From Paramoeba atlantica (Eukaryota > Discosea): a stretch of 61,757 nt of DNA. The notes beneath the pieces were generated by a model. That model saw nothing but the letters and a program-made list of their open reading frames with translations, had not been told where the DNA came from and did not search any database. Where the stretch lies: NCBI GenBank assembly GCA_977017575.1, contig CDRNVI010000181.1:1-61757 (forward strand). Direction: 5' to 3'. Made by a program: the position numbers and the translations under genes. Positions 48,604 through 60,966 of the stretch are shown one piece after another (within the stretch, counting starts at the first letter, position 1; each line of letters starts with the position of its first letter).

Positions 48604-48616
48604 AACGTCGCTTCGA
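47912..48616 (-). rRNA. 28S (LSU) rRNA, 3' part
   Basis: Read on the minus strand: conserved GATCCTTCGATGTCGGCTC, the GTACGAGAGGAAC sarcin-ricin region and near the end GAACGGGGAATTGTAAGAG and CCTTGTTGTTACGATCC. The 3' end is placed near 47912 by similarity to known 28S ends. It is separated from the 5' part by the insert 48617-54835. Confidence 0.93.
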
Positions 48617-49009
48617 TGCTTTTTTTCTTTTTCTTTTTTTTTTTTTCTTTTTTCTTTTTTTTTTTCTTTTTTCTTTTTTTTTTTCTTTTTTTTCTTTCTC
48701 TTTTTTATTTTTCTTTTTATATTTCTTTTTTCTTTTTTTTTCTTTTTTTTTCTATCTTTAATATCTATAAAATCATATTTAGAAATTTTAAATAATATAT
48801 CTTAAGTATTATACTATTTTTCAAAAAATTGAATTTTATAAATTATATTTCTTATTGATTTAACAAAAATAACTAAATCATTAACAAAGTATAATTACAG
48901 AAAATACAAATATTGAAAAATAACAAATAAACAAGTTAGATATACTCAACCCTCAAGTATTTTATTTTTAAAAAAGAGAACAAGTTTTGAATAAACACAT
49001 TTTAAATAG

Positions 49010-51125
49010 ATACTTATTTTTTTCTGATTTTGTTAAGTTTTGGATGGACACATTTTGGATGGACATTTATTTTGGATGGACACTTATTTTTTTTTGATTT
49101 TATTAAGTTTTGGATGGATTTTTTTTGGATGAACACTTATTTTGAATGGACACTTATTTTTTTCTAATTTTGTTAAGTTTTGAATGGACACTTATTTTGG
49201 ATGAACACTTATTTTTTTCTGATTTTACTAAGTTTTGGATGGACATTTATTTTGGATGGACACTTATTTTTTTCTGATTTTGTTAAGTTTTGGATGGACA
49301 CTTATTTTGGATGGACACTTATTTTTTTTTAATTTTGTTAAGTTTTGAATGGACACTTATTTTGGATAAACACTTATTTTTTTCTGATTTTACTAAGTTT
49401 TGGATGGACACTTATTTTTTTTTGATTTTGTTAAGTTTTGGATGGACACTTATTTTGGATGGACACTTATTTTTTTCTGATTTTGTTAAGTTTTGGATGG
49501 ACACTTATTTTGGATGGATATTTATTTTTTTCTAATTTTGTTAAGTTTTGAATAGACACTTATTTTGGATGGACACTTATTTTGGATGGACACTTATTTT
49601 TTTCTGATTTTACTAAGTTTTGGATGGACACTTATTTTGGATGGACACTTATTTTTTTTTGATTTTGTTAAGTTTTGGATGGACATTTATTTTGGATGGA
49701 CACTTATTTTTTTCTGATTTTGTTAAGTTTTGGATGGACACTTATTTTGGATGGATATTTATTTTTTTCTAATTTTGTTAAGTTTTGAATGGACACTTAT
49801 TTTGGATGGACACTTATTTTGGATGGACACTTATTTTTTTCTGATTTTACTAAGTTTTGGATGGACACTTATTTTGGATGGACACTTATTTTTTTTTGAT
49901 TTTGTTAAGTTTTGGATGGACACTTATTTTGGATGGACACTTATTTTTTTCTGATTTTGTTAAGTTTTGGATGGACACTTATTTTGGATGGACACTTATT
50001 TTTTTCTGATTTTGTTAAGTTTTGGATGGACACTTATTTTGGATGGACACTTATTTTGAATGGACACTTATTTTTTTCTGATTTTGTTAAGTTTTGGATG
50101 GACACTTATTTTGGATGGACACTTATTTTTTTCTGATTTTACTAAGTTTTGGATGGACACTTATTTTTTTTTGATTTTGTTAAGTTTTGGATGGACACTT
50201 ATTTTGGATGGACACTTATTTTTTTCTGATTTTGTTAAGTTTTGGATGGACACTTATTTTGGATGGACATTTATTTTTTTCTGATTTTGTTAAGTTTTGG
50301 ATGGACACTTATTTTGGATGGACACTTATTTTTTTTTGATTTTACTAAGTTTTGGATGGACACTTATTTTGGATGGACACTTATTTTTTTTTGATTTTGT
50401 TAAGTTTTGGATGGACACTTATTTTGGATGGACACTTATTTTTTTTTGATTTTGTTAAGTTTTGAATGGACACTTATTTTGAATGGACACTTATTTTTTT
50501 TTGATTTTGTTAAGTTTTGGATGAACACATTTTGAATGGACACTTATTTTGGATGGACACTTATTTTGGATGGACACTTATTTTTTTCTGATTTTACTAA
50601 GTTTTGGATGGACACTTATTTTGGATGGACACTTATTTTTTTTTAATTTTGTTAAGTTTTGGATGGACACTTATTTTGGATGGACACTTATTTTTTTCTG
50701 ATTTTGTTAAGTTTTGGATGGACACTTATTTTTTTCTGATTTTGTTAAGTTTTGGATGGACACTTATTTTGGATGGACACTTATTTTTTTCTGATTTTGT
50801 TAAGTTTTGGATGGACACTTATTTTGGATGGACACTTATTTTTTTCTGATTTTGTTAAGTTTTGGATGGACACTTATTTTGGATGGACACTTATTTTTTT
50901 CTGATTTTACTAAGTTTTGGATGGACACTTATTTTTTTTTGATTTTACTAAGTTTTGAATGGACACTTATTTTGGATGGACACTTATTTTGGATGGACAC
51001 TTATTTTTTTTTGATTTTGTTAAGTTTTGAATGGACACTTATTTTGAATGGACACTTATTTTTTTTTGATTTTGTTAAGTTTTGGATGAACACATTTTGA
51101 ATGGACACTTATTTTGGATAGATAC
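49010..51125. repeat. tandem repeat inside the 28S insert
   Basis: About 2.1 kb built from a unit TTTTGGATGGACACTTA, usually twice, followed by a spacer TTTTTTCTGATTTTGTTAAG; composite period about 55 bp, with drop-outs and variants. Open frames reading WMDTYF are only the repeat. Confidence 0.93.
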
Positions 51126-51619
51126 TTATTTTGAAGAAATATATTTTAAATAAATACATTTCTAAAGATTTATAAAAAAATAATATTTTATAAAAAAAAA
51201 AAAACTTTTTGGAATTTGAACACACAACCTTTTCAGTTTTTTTTTGAAAAAAAATAATTTTTTTCCATTAAACTATTTGGTTTTTTTTAAAAAAGAAAGT
51301 TAAAATAAAAACAAAATTGTACTAAATATGGTTTTTTGTGACACTTTAAGGTGATTTAAGGTGAGTCCCTTTTTTTAAGCTGTCTTTTTTCATTTTCTTG
51401 TTGGTGAGAAGTGAATTCAAAGGTTTTTTTTTATTTTTTATTTTTTCATTTTTGTTATTTAATTGAATTTTTTTTTTTAATTTTTTCAAATTTTTTTTTT
51501 TATTTTTTATTTATTTTAATTTTATTTTTTATTTGAAAAAAGGTTTAATTTTATGTTTATAATTTTTTTTTTAATTTTAAAAATTTTTTTTTATTTTTTT
51601 TTTATTTTTTTTTATTTAG

Positions 51620-54600
51620 ATGCAATTTGTACAATTATCTAAAAAGTATCATATGATGAAAGAAAAGGAAACAAACATTCTAAAAATTTTAAATGAATTA
51701 AACCTTGGAAAAGTTAAAATTCCCTTTGAAAATAAGTTTTTTCAGTTTGAAGAACTTCTTAGAAAAAATATATATGGTTATATTGGAGCAAATCAAGTTT
51801 GTTTTTTTATTATTTTTTTTTTAACATTTTAATTATTTTTGTTTATTTGAATATTAAAAAATATAACTTTTTTTTTTGATACAAAATAGAAAAATGTATT
51901 TTGTTCTTCTTGGTTCCATGAAACTATTCAAAGTAATTTCTTGGAAAAATGGAAGGTTCATCCTTTATTTCAGAATTGTTTTATTCATAGGTTAATTTTT
52001 TTTAAATTTTTCTTTTTTTATTTGTTTATTTTTTTACATTAAGAATAGAACAACTCATCCAAAAGGAAATAATATAACCAAAGCATTAAATATAAATGTA
52101 TTGGGAAGTGATTTAAGATGCTTATTTCAATTTAATACAATTGTATTATTTGAAAACTTAACAGCTAGTGAAGCTCAACAAATAGAATAATATTATTATC
52201 GAACTTTTCATCAAAAAGGTTTAGATTCTAAATGTTTGGTGGTTTACAATTTTTCTTTTTTTTGTTTTTCTTTATTCTTCTTTTCCTCTTTTTTCTTCTT
52301 CTTTTTGTTTTTTTCTTTTTTCTTCTTGTCTTTCTCCTTTCTTTCTTCTTTTTTCTTTTTTTTCTTTTTTTCTTTTTCCTCTTTCTCTTTTTCCTTTTCT
52401 TCTTCTTTCTTTTTTTTCTTTTTTCAAACTTTAAACTATTTTTTTTTAAGAATAATTCAGGATTACCTGAAACAAATTATTGTTACAATATTTTTTTTAC
52501 TTATGTTTCAATTGAAAAGGTTTTTTTTTTTTTAATGTTAAAAAGAATATTTTTTTTTAGTAAAAATAAAAAATAGGCAATTACTTATATTGACTTATTA
52601 CTTGAATTGAAACTTTTAATGATTTTACCAAAACGAAATCGAGATTCATATAACCTTTGTTTGAAGTATTTTCATCAATCTTCAATTAAAACAATTGATG
52701 ATTTCAAAGAGATTTATAATGAGTAAAAAATTTTTTTTTAAGATTTTTTTTTAATTTTTCTTTCTTTTTATTTTTTTAATTTAGATCTTTTTCATGGATT
52801 CATCAAAAACCAATGATTTACGAGAATTTACGCTTTACTCCAAAAAAAAACAATGTTAAAAAATCTTCTTCTTTCTTGTATCTTCAGTATGAAGATAGTA
52901 CTTCTTTATTAACATTGTTTGAAAAAGAAGGTTATTTTTTTATTATTATTGAATAAAAATAAATTATTAAAATTAATAAAAAAAAAATAGGAAATCAATT
53001 TGATGTATCAAAGGATTCTTTATTGCGTAATTTTGTTCTTATAAAAAATGAACAAAGTAAAACAAAGAATTTCTTTTTTCTGCAATGTCTTAAAAAAGGA
53101 CAATTGGTTTTTCTTTTCTTTTTTTTTCTTTTTCTTTTCTTTTTTAACTTTAAAAACAAATAGCAATTTAAACATGGTGAAAATCTTTTACAAGGTTTTT
53201 TCATTTTTATTTTTTCTATTTATTTTTTATTAAAAGAATTTTTTTTAAAAAAAGAAAAACAAAAACAAGAACAAGAACAAGAAAAGAAAGGAAAAGAAGA
53301 AGTAGATGAAAATCCAGAAACATTTCAAGAAGAAGTAGATGAAAATTTAGGAGGATTTTATTCTCCAACTCAATTTTCTTTTGGAAGTTATGTTCCAGAA
53401 ACTCCTCTTTGTGAACAAAACCTTATCTCTTCTATTCCTTTTTTCTTACCTCATATTCCTTCTTCTATTTCTTCTTCTTTATCTTGTTCTTCTTCTTTTT
53501 CTTATTCTTCATCTTCTTTCTCATCTCCTTCTTCTCTTTCTCTTTATCTTTCTCCTTCTTTCTCTTCTTCTTCTTCTTCTTCTTCTTCTTCTTCTTCTTT
53601 TCCTCCTCTTCCTCCTCCTCCTTTTCCTCCTCCTCTTCCTCCTCCTCCTCCTCCTTCTCCTTCTTCTTTTTCTCTTTCTCTTTCTTCTTCTTCTTCTTTT
53701 TCTCCTCTTTCTTTTTCTCCTTCTTCTCCTCTTTCTCTTTCTCCTCTTGTTCTTCCTCCTTCTTGTCTTCCTTCTTCTCATTCTCTTCCTTCTTCTCATT
53801 CTCTTCTTTCTTCTCATTCTCTTCTTTCTTCTCATTCTCTTTCTTCTCCTCCTCCTCTTTCTTCTTCTCCTTCTCCTCTTTCTCCTTCCTCTCCTCTTTC
53901 TTCTCCTTCTCTTTCTTCTTCTCCTTCTCTTTCTCTTTCTCTTTCTTTTTCTTCTTCTCCTCCTCTTTTTTCTTCTTCTTCTCCTGTATCTAATGTTAAT
54001 CTTGGTTTGATTGGAAGTTCTCCTTTGCTTTCCTCTCTTTTATCTTCTTCATCTGATTCTTTTGTTTCTCTTCCTTCTTTATCTTCTTCACTTTCTTTAT
54101 CTTCTCAATCTTCTAAAACTTCATCAACTTCATCTTCTTCTTCTTCATCTCTACTTCCTTCAACCTCTATTGAAACATTAGTTACACAAAATCTTCCTTA
54201 TTGTTTAGAGTGTAACCCTCAAGAAAATTTCCAAAATACTTATAAAAGTATATGTTATCGACAGAAAGTAATTCTTGGAATTCATTTACAATTGACTCAT
54301 CAATGGACATTATCTTCAGTTCAATGTTTTGTTACAAGAACAACTCATCAAAGACATATGAAAGAGTTGAAAAACAAAAAATTCTCTCTTCTTAAAGTGA
54401 ATCGTTTTAAAGGATCAGGAGGAAAATTAGAAATTAAAGCAAAGCAAAGAAAGTTGGAAGATTATTTTGAAAGAATTATAATAGTAGAAGAAGAAGAAAA
54501 AGAATTGTTGTTAAAGAAAAAGAATTGAAAAAATAAAGAAAATAAAGAAGAAGAAAATGAAGGAGAGAATGAAAAAGAGAATGAAAAAGAGAATAAAGAA

Positions 54601-54687
54601 GAGAATGAAGAAAAGAATGAAGAAGAGAATGAAGAAGAGAATGAAGAAAATAGAGAAGATGAAGAAAATGGAGAAGATGGAGAATAG
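51620..54687 (+). CDS. intron-containing gene in the 28S insert, function unknown
   Basis: Starts at ATG 51620. Eight GT-AG introns, all very T-rich, can be placed: 51797-51889, 51991-52048, about 52232-52459, 52520-52576, 52723-52784, 52931-52990, 53107-53163 and 53195-53236; joining exons keeps one frame. The N-terminal half has CFIHRTTHPKGN and a helix LTASEAQQIE-TAA-YYYRTFHQKG; the middle has FKEIYNESFSWIHQKP. Then a 170-residue Ser/Pro/Leu-rich stretch, and a C-terminal part with a second CFVTRTTH followed by basic helices. TAA 52188 and TGA 54526 interrupt the frame; after the TGA an Asn/Glu-rich frame runs 52 codons to TAG 54685. The repeated CF-x2-RTTH and the later E-rich helix loosely recall GIY-YIG nucleases, but the glycine motif is missing, so I do not assign a family. 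Confidence 0.55.
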
Positions 54688-54835
54688 AGAAGAATGAAAG
54701 AGATGATTTTTTATCTTTATTCTTGTTTTTGTAATCCTTTGGTTGATTTAGAATAAAGATTTCTTTTTTTCTTTTACTTTTTCATTTTATTTAATATATA
54801 TATTTTCTTTCTTTTTATTTTTATTTTTTTTAAAT

Positions 54836-54851
54836 CTTCGAGCGCTTGGCT

Positions 54852-54894
<43 letters not shown>

Positions 54895-55329
54895 AGATTG
54901 AAATCTCCAAAAAAACTAAAGGATCGATAGGCCATGCTTTCACAGTTTGTATTCGTACTGAAAATCAAAATCAAATGAGCTTTTCGCCTTTTCGTCTACA
55001 AGAGATTTCTGTTCTCTTTGAGCTCATCTTAGGACACCTGCGCTATTATTTCACAGATGTGCCGCCCCAGCCAAACTCCCCACCTGAGAATGTCTTTAAA
55101 CACAAGATCAGGGATAAAGAGGTAGAAAACTCGTATCCTTTAAACGAAAAAGAATAAAAGTTTTTTACATTTATAAAATCCCCTTGAATTTTAGAAAGGT
55201 TGATAGGTTTCCCTATCAGGTTCTTTACAATTAAATGAGTAAAATATCGTCCAGGGTAGTGGTATTTCAAGATCGGAATTTAACCCCCTCCCACTTATTC
55301 TACACCCCTGAAGACATTTCACAATCTCA

Positions 55330-55367
<38 letters not shown>

Positions 55368-55425
55368 GATTCTGCCAAGCCCGTTCCCTTGGCTGTTGTT
55401 TCGCTAGATAGCAGATAGGGACAGT

Positions 55426-55507
<82 letters not shown>

Positions 55508-55542
55508 TGCCGTTTACCCGCGCTTGGTCGAATTTCTTCACT

Positions 55543-55581
<39 letters not shown>

Positions 55582-56928
55582 ACACTGTTTTCCAGCCATC
55601 ACAATGCTTTGTTTTAATTAAACAGTCGGATTCCCCTTGACCGTATCAGTTCTTAGTTAGTTGTTAAATGTTAATAAGAGTCTTAATAAACCTAGAGCTG
55701 TTGCCAACCCCAAAATTAAAAAGAGGTCTTATAAATCTTATTTAAACAAAAATAAAAACTCCACAGTCAACCATTTTTTCGGTTACCCTAATCAAACAGT
55801 CGACCGTAGCTTTTAAATCCTCGTAAAAACTTAATTTACAAGCTTACTAACTCAACCCTAAGAGCCAATCTTTATCCCGAAGTTACAGATCTATTTTGCC
55901 GACTTCCCTTACCTGCATTATTCTAATATAACCAGAGGCTTTTCACCTTAGAGACCTGCGGCGGTTATGAGTACGACTAAGTGAGAAAATGATTCTTTCC
56001 CTTCGAGTTTCAAGGATCTTTAAGAACGCACCGGACATTTTAAAAAATTAAAATGCTTTATTAGATTTTTAACCTGTTCTCTAGATAATCTAATTTCCAG
56101 GTCATTTAGCATTTTTCAGCTTCTTTAACAAATCTATTAAAAAGAAAAGAGAACTCTTTCCAGGGTTCTTACTGATGCATATCGAAGTTCAGTTAACGTT
56201 ACCATAAAAATATCCTCATCTTAGTATAGGAATATTAACCTATTTCCCTTTCGATAGAATTGGGGTTTTAAAATAATTCAACCGAAATCAAACTAAATCA
56301 AAAATGACCCACTTTAAAACAGAATTAACCTATCTCTTAGGATCGACTAACCCGTATCCAAATACTGTTCATACGGAACCTTTCTCTGCTTCGGCCTTCA
56401 AGGATCTCACTTGAATATTTGCTACTACAACCAAGATCTGCACTAAAGTTTATTTCACCCAAGCTCACGCTCATAGGCTTCATAATAAACTTCACGCCCT
56501 CCTACTCTTCTTACCATAATATGGTGTTTTAGTAAGAAGGTTGAGTATAAGTAATACACTTAAGCGTCATCCATTTTCAGGGCTAGTTGATTCGGAAGGT
56601 GAGTTGTTACACACTCCTTAGCGGATTCCGACTTCCATGGCCACCGTCCTTCTGTCTATATCAACCAACACCTTTTTTGGTATCTATATGAGTGTATATT
56701 CTGACACTTTAACTCAACATTCGGTTCATCCCACATCGCCAGTCCTGCTTACCAGGAATGGCCCACTAGGAGTTAGCCATTCAAAAAAAAAGTTCAATAA
56801 AAAAATATGTTTAAGCAACTCTAATTTCATGCCTATTTAAAGTTTGAGAATAGGTTGAGGAAGTTTCTTCCCCAGGACCTCTAATCATTCGCTTTACCAG
56901 ACATAACTGTCTTTTGTTATTAACTCCT

Positions 56929-56978
<50 letters not shown>

Positions 56979-58178
56979 AGTCTTTCGCCCCTATAGGCAA
57001 GTTTGACGAGCGATTTGCACGTCAGCATCGCTTCGAGCTTCCATCAGAGTTTCCCCTGACTTCACTCTACTCACCCATAGTTCACCATCTTTCGGGTCCC
57101 AACATATATGCTCTTACTCAAATCTTTCAAAAATAAATTTATTCAGATCGGTCAATGGTGCTAAATGCAAGGTCGTAAAAACCCAACATTTTCCCACTTA
57201 AAGCAAACCACAAAGGATTCACTCTTTACTTTCATTTTGCATCCAAAAGTTTTAAAACACTTTCATACTCGCATATTTGTTAGACTCCTTGGTCCGTGTT
57301 TCAAGACGGGTCGGTTAAAACCATTTTGTTAATATCCTTTGATAAACTCTTTTCACATTCAATTAATAACTTTATTAAATATTTAGAAGGTTTCCTTTTA
57401 AATACCCAAATAAAATTACTAAAAACATAATCCAAATTTATCAAAAATTATTACCTTAATCAATTAAGTTTGAGACAATTCCAAAGTGATATTGATTAAA
57501 AGTTTAAATTCTTTTAACACCTTTCACAAAATGCATTTCAAACATTTCTTATTAATTAATATTAACCTATTTAGCAGGTTTGAGTACATTTTTTATTATC
57601 TTAAATCCAGATCATGACTTCAATCATTAAAAGATTAATAGTAAACATAATCCATCATCTCAATAATCAAAATGGAACAAACCACTAAATACTTTTATAA
57701 TTAAATATAAAATTATAGACTGGTTTTAAACGGTTCCCTTTTAACAATTTCAAGTACTTTTCACTCTTTTTTCAAAGTTCTTTTCTTCTTTCGTTCACAC
57801 TACTTGTTCGCTATCGGTTTCTCGTCCATATTTAGCGTTACGTGAGATTTACCACGCATTTTAGGCTGCAATCTCAAACAACCCGACTCTAAGAAACAAT
57901 AATACGTAAATGACATTAAAAGCTTAAAGAAATTAGATTAAACGGGACTGTCACCCTCTATGGTGGGCTATTCCAAGCCACTTTAATTTCTGCAAATGTC
58001 CGTAAAATATTGCTTCCCAAAATTACAATTCGGAAAGGATATTTAAACCTTTCAGATTTCAAATTTGCGCTGATCCCGGTTCACTCGCCGTTACTAAGGG
58101 AATCCTAGTTAGTTTCTTTTCCTCCGCTTATTAATATGCTTAAATTCAGCGGGTAATCTTATTTAATTTGAGGTCATC
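54836..58178 (-). rRNA. 28S (LSU) rRNA, 5' part
   Basis: Minus strand. Starts with CCTCAAATTAAATAAGATTA and GCTGAATTTAAGCATATTAA; contains CTTGAAACACGGACCAAGGA and, near its 3' end, CAGCGGGGAAAGAAGACC and GGCTTGTGGCAGCCAAGCGC, where the insert begins. The R1/R2 target (TAAGGTAGCCAAATGCCTCG, around 55475) is intact. Confidence 0.94.
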
Positions 58179-58499
58179 AATCAAAAAAGAAAGAATAAAC
58201 TAAAAAAGGAGAATAAAAAATTGAATTTGAAAATACATTTTATTTCAATTTTGAAAAAAAGAAAAATAATAAATAAAGATATTTATTATTTTTTACTATT
58301 TTTTCAAAAAAAAAATAGAATTGAATTTAAAATTCGATTAATTTTTTTTCTTTTTTTTAGTATCTTTTTACTTTTTCAAGATTTAGTATTATTTTTAAGA
58401 AAGTATTTCATTTTCAATAAATAGAAAAGATAGAAAATAGTTTCTCAATAGAATCTTTTTTTTGTAAAAAATAAATTTTAAAAAAAGATAAAGAATAAA
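58179..58499 (-). other. internal transcribed spacer 2
   Basis: AT-rich spacer between 5.8S and 28S; the short open frame in it is not a gene. Confidence 0.85.
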
Positions 58500-58657
58500 A
58501 TGACACTCAAATAAATATACTCTTAGAATAAAACCTAAAAGTGCAATATGCGTTCAAAGATTCGATGATTCACTGAGTTCTGCAATTCACATTACGTATC
58601 GCATTTTGCTGCGTTCTTCATCGTTACGAGAACCAAGATATCCATTGTTAAAAGTTG
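58500..58657 (-). rRNA. 5.8S rRNA
   Basis: Minus strand: AACTTTTAACAATGGATATC at the 5' end, then GATGAAGAACGCAGC, GTGAATTGCAGAACTCAGTG and GAATCTTTGAACGCATATTG. The 3' end is approximate. Confidence 0.94.
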
Positions 58658-58860
58658 TTTTTTTATTTTTGTTTTTGTTGTTTTATTCATTTTAATTTTT
58701 ATCAATGAGTTTTTGAACATTTTTTGATACAATAAAAATATCAAAAAAAAGTTTAAATAACAATAAAAATGTTAAAATACATTTTAAAAAGTTAAACACA
58801 TTTTCACTTTTTCAAAATAAGTTATTGAAAAGAAAAGAAGATTAATAAAATAATAATATT
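58658..58860 (-). other. internal transcribed spacer 1
   Basis: AT-rich spacer between 18S and 5.8S. Confidence 0.85.
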
Positions 58861-59019
58861 AATGATCCATCCGCAGGTTCACCTACGGATACCTTGTTAC
58901 GACTTTTGCTTCTTTTAGTTGGCAAGGTTTACTCAAATTCTCAAAAACAAACTTATTAACCGAAATCAATAAGTAACTGCTTCTAATCCTAAGATTTCAC
59001 CGGACCAACCATCAGTAGC

Positions 59020-59054
<35 letters not shown>

Positions 59055-59614
59055 ATCAGCACAAGCTGTTGACTTGTGCTTACTAGGAATTCCTCGTTCA
59101 CGATAAATAATTGCAAGTATCGATCCCCAGCACGATACAATTTCAAAAGTTTACCCAAAATGCCAACCTCGTAAAAGATTAGCGTGACTTTTCAGCCAAG
59201 GCCTTTTGTACTTGTTGATTGTATCAGTGTAGCGCGCGTGCAGCCCAGAACATCTAAAGGGCATCACAGACCTGTTATTGCCTCAAACTTCCCTTGGTTA
59301 AACACCAAGTGTCCCTCTAAGAAGTTTAAAAGAATAAATCTTTTTTAATATCAATAAAAACGAGTTTTCTTAGCAAACAAATTAAGTGTTAACAAAATCC
59401 ATTTAACTAAAAACCCTCATAAATGTTATTATTAATACAACTAATTAGCAGGCTGAGGTCTCGTTCGTTATCGGAATTAACCAGACAAATCACTCCACCA
59501 ACTAAGAACGGCCATGCACCACCACCCACAGAATCAAGAAAGAGCTCTCAATCTGTCAATCCTAACTGTGTCTGGACCTGGTAAGTTTTCCCGTGTTGAG
59601 TCAAATTAAGCCGC

Positions 59615-59683
<69 letters not shown>

Positions 59684-60966
59684 AGAACCCAAAAACTTAC
59701 TGATTTCTCGTAAAAAGGTACTGGAGGAGTCATCTTTATTCAAAATAAAACGTCTTCCAACCCCTGGTCGGCATCGTTTATGGTTAAGACTACGACGGTA
59801 TCTGATCGTCTTCGATCCCCTAACTTTCGTTCTTGATTAATGAAAACATCTTTGACAAATGCTTTCGCAGAAGTTAGTCTTTCATAAATCCAAGAATTTC
59901 ACCTCTGACAATTAAATACTAATGCCCCCAACTATCCCTTTTAATCATTACATTAGTTCTAAAAAACCAATAAAATAGACCCAATGTCTTGTTCCATTAT
60001 CCCATGCTAATAGTATTCATTGCAATTTTTTATAATTTTGCTTGCTTTGAACACTCTAATTTACTCAAAGTAAATGAATTAGAATTCTATTTATCAGTTT
60101 TATTAATAAGCAGAACACAAACTCCTAAGAGAATTCATATCCACAATCTTACTAACAAAGGTCCAATAAACACTGATTCTCCCGAAAGAAAATCAAATTA
60201 TCACCCAATTAAGTGCAATAATGAATATCTAATAAAATATTTAGAGAATATAATTTAATAAAACACATATGAAAAACCATATGGATTAAACTATAAAACT
60301 CTTAAATCCAACTACGAGCTTTTTAACTGCAACAACTTTAATATATGCTATTGGAGCTGGAATTACCGCGGCTGCTGGCACCAGACTTGCCCTCCAATTG
60401 TTACTCGTTAAGGGGTTTAGATTGTACTCATTCCAATTACCAAATCAAAATAATGAATCGGTATTGTTATTTTTTGTCACTACCTCCCCGTGTCGGGATT
60501 GGGTAATTTGCGCGCCTGCTGCCTTCCTTGGAAGTAGTAGCCGTTTCTCAGGCTCCTTCTCCGGAATCAAACCCTGATTCTCCGTTACCCGTTACCACCA
60601 TGGTAGTCCTCTATACTACCATCGAAAGTTGATAGGGCAGAAATTTGAATGAACTATCGTCGGCACAAAAGGCCATACGATTCGTAAAGTTATCATGATT
60701 CACCATAATGTTAACCAACCCCGAAGGATTGCATTGGTTTTTGTATCTAATAAATACATCCCTTCTCTCAAAGGAGTTAGGATTTTATGCATGTATTAGC
60801 TCTAGATTTACCACGGTTATCCAAGTAGTAAAAAAAAAGGACCATCAAATAAATTATAACTGATTTAATGAGCCATTCGCAGTTTCACAGTACAAGTGTT
60901 TATACTTAGACATGCATGGCTTAGTCTTTAAGACAAGCATATGACTACTGGCAGGATCAACCAGAT
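58861..60966 (-). rRNA. 18S (SSU) rRNA
   Basis: Minus strand, about 2.1 kb. 5' end CTGGTTGATCCTGCCAGTAG, then GTGCCAGCAGCCGCGGTAAT, TTGTACACACCGCCCGTCGC and 3' end GTAGGTGAACCTGCGGATGG. Longer than the 1.8 kb of most eukaryotes because of an AT-rich expansion at about 59930-60300 in the V4 region. No introns seen. Confidence 0.96.

Larger units (their letters stand above)
48617..54835 (+). mobile_element. 6.2-kb insert in the 28S rRNA gene
   Basis: Interrupts the 28S gene inside the conserved core, just before GACGTTGCTTTTTGATCC. Flanks carry CTTCGA at both ends (48611-48616 and 54836-54841); removing the insert and one copy restores GCGCTCGAAGCGACG, the same length as the usual GCGTTCATAGCGACG. 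The insert is much more AT-rich than the rRNA, contains a 2-kb tandem repeat and one multi-exon gene on the strand opposite to the rRNA. I see no RT, no terminal inverted repeats and no self-splicing intron core. R1 and R2 elements insert elsewhere in 28S, so the site is different. Confidence 0.85.

Noticed and set aside
49290..51100. Several 70-97 codon frames reading WMDTYF
   Set aside because: They are translations of the tandem repeat, and each ends within it.
53381..53993. Leu-rich and Phe-rich frames in the CTT-rich stretch of the insert
   Set aside because: The frame that joins the exons reads Ser/Pro-rich sequence; the others are shadows.
53107..54528. Serine-rich protein as a surface adhesin
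   Set aside because: No signal peptide or membrane segment; low-complexity Ser/Pro alone is not evidence.
48617..54835. Insert as a group I or group II self-splicing intron
   Set aside because: Far too AT-rich and repetitive, no recognisable catalytic core, and the coding gene is antisense and itself contains GT-AG introns.
48617..54835. Insert as an R1/R2 retrotransposon
   Set aside because: Those insert at other 28S sites, which are intact here near 55475, and no reverse transcriptase motif is present.
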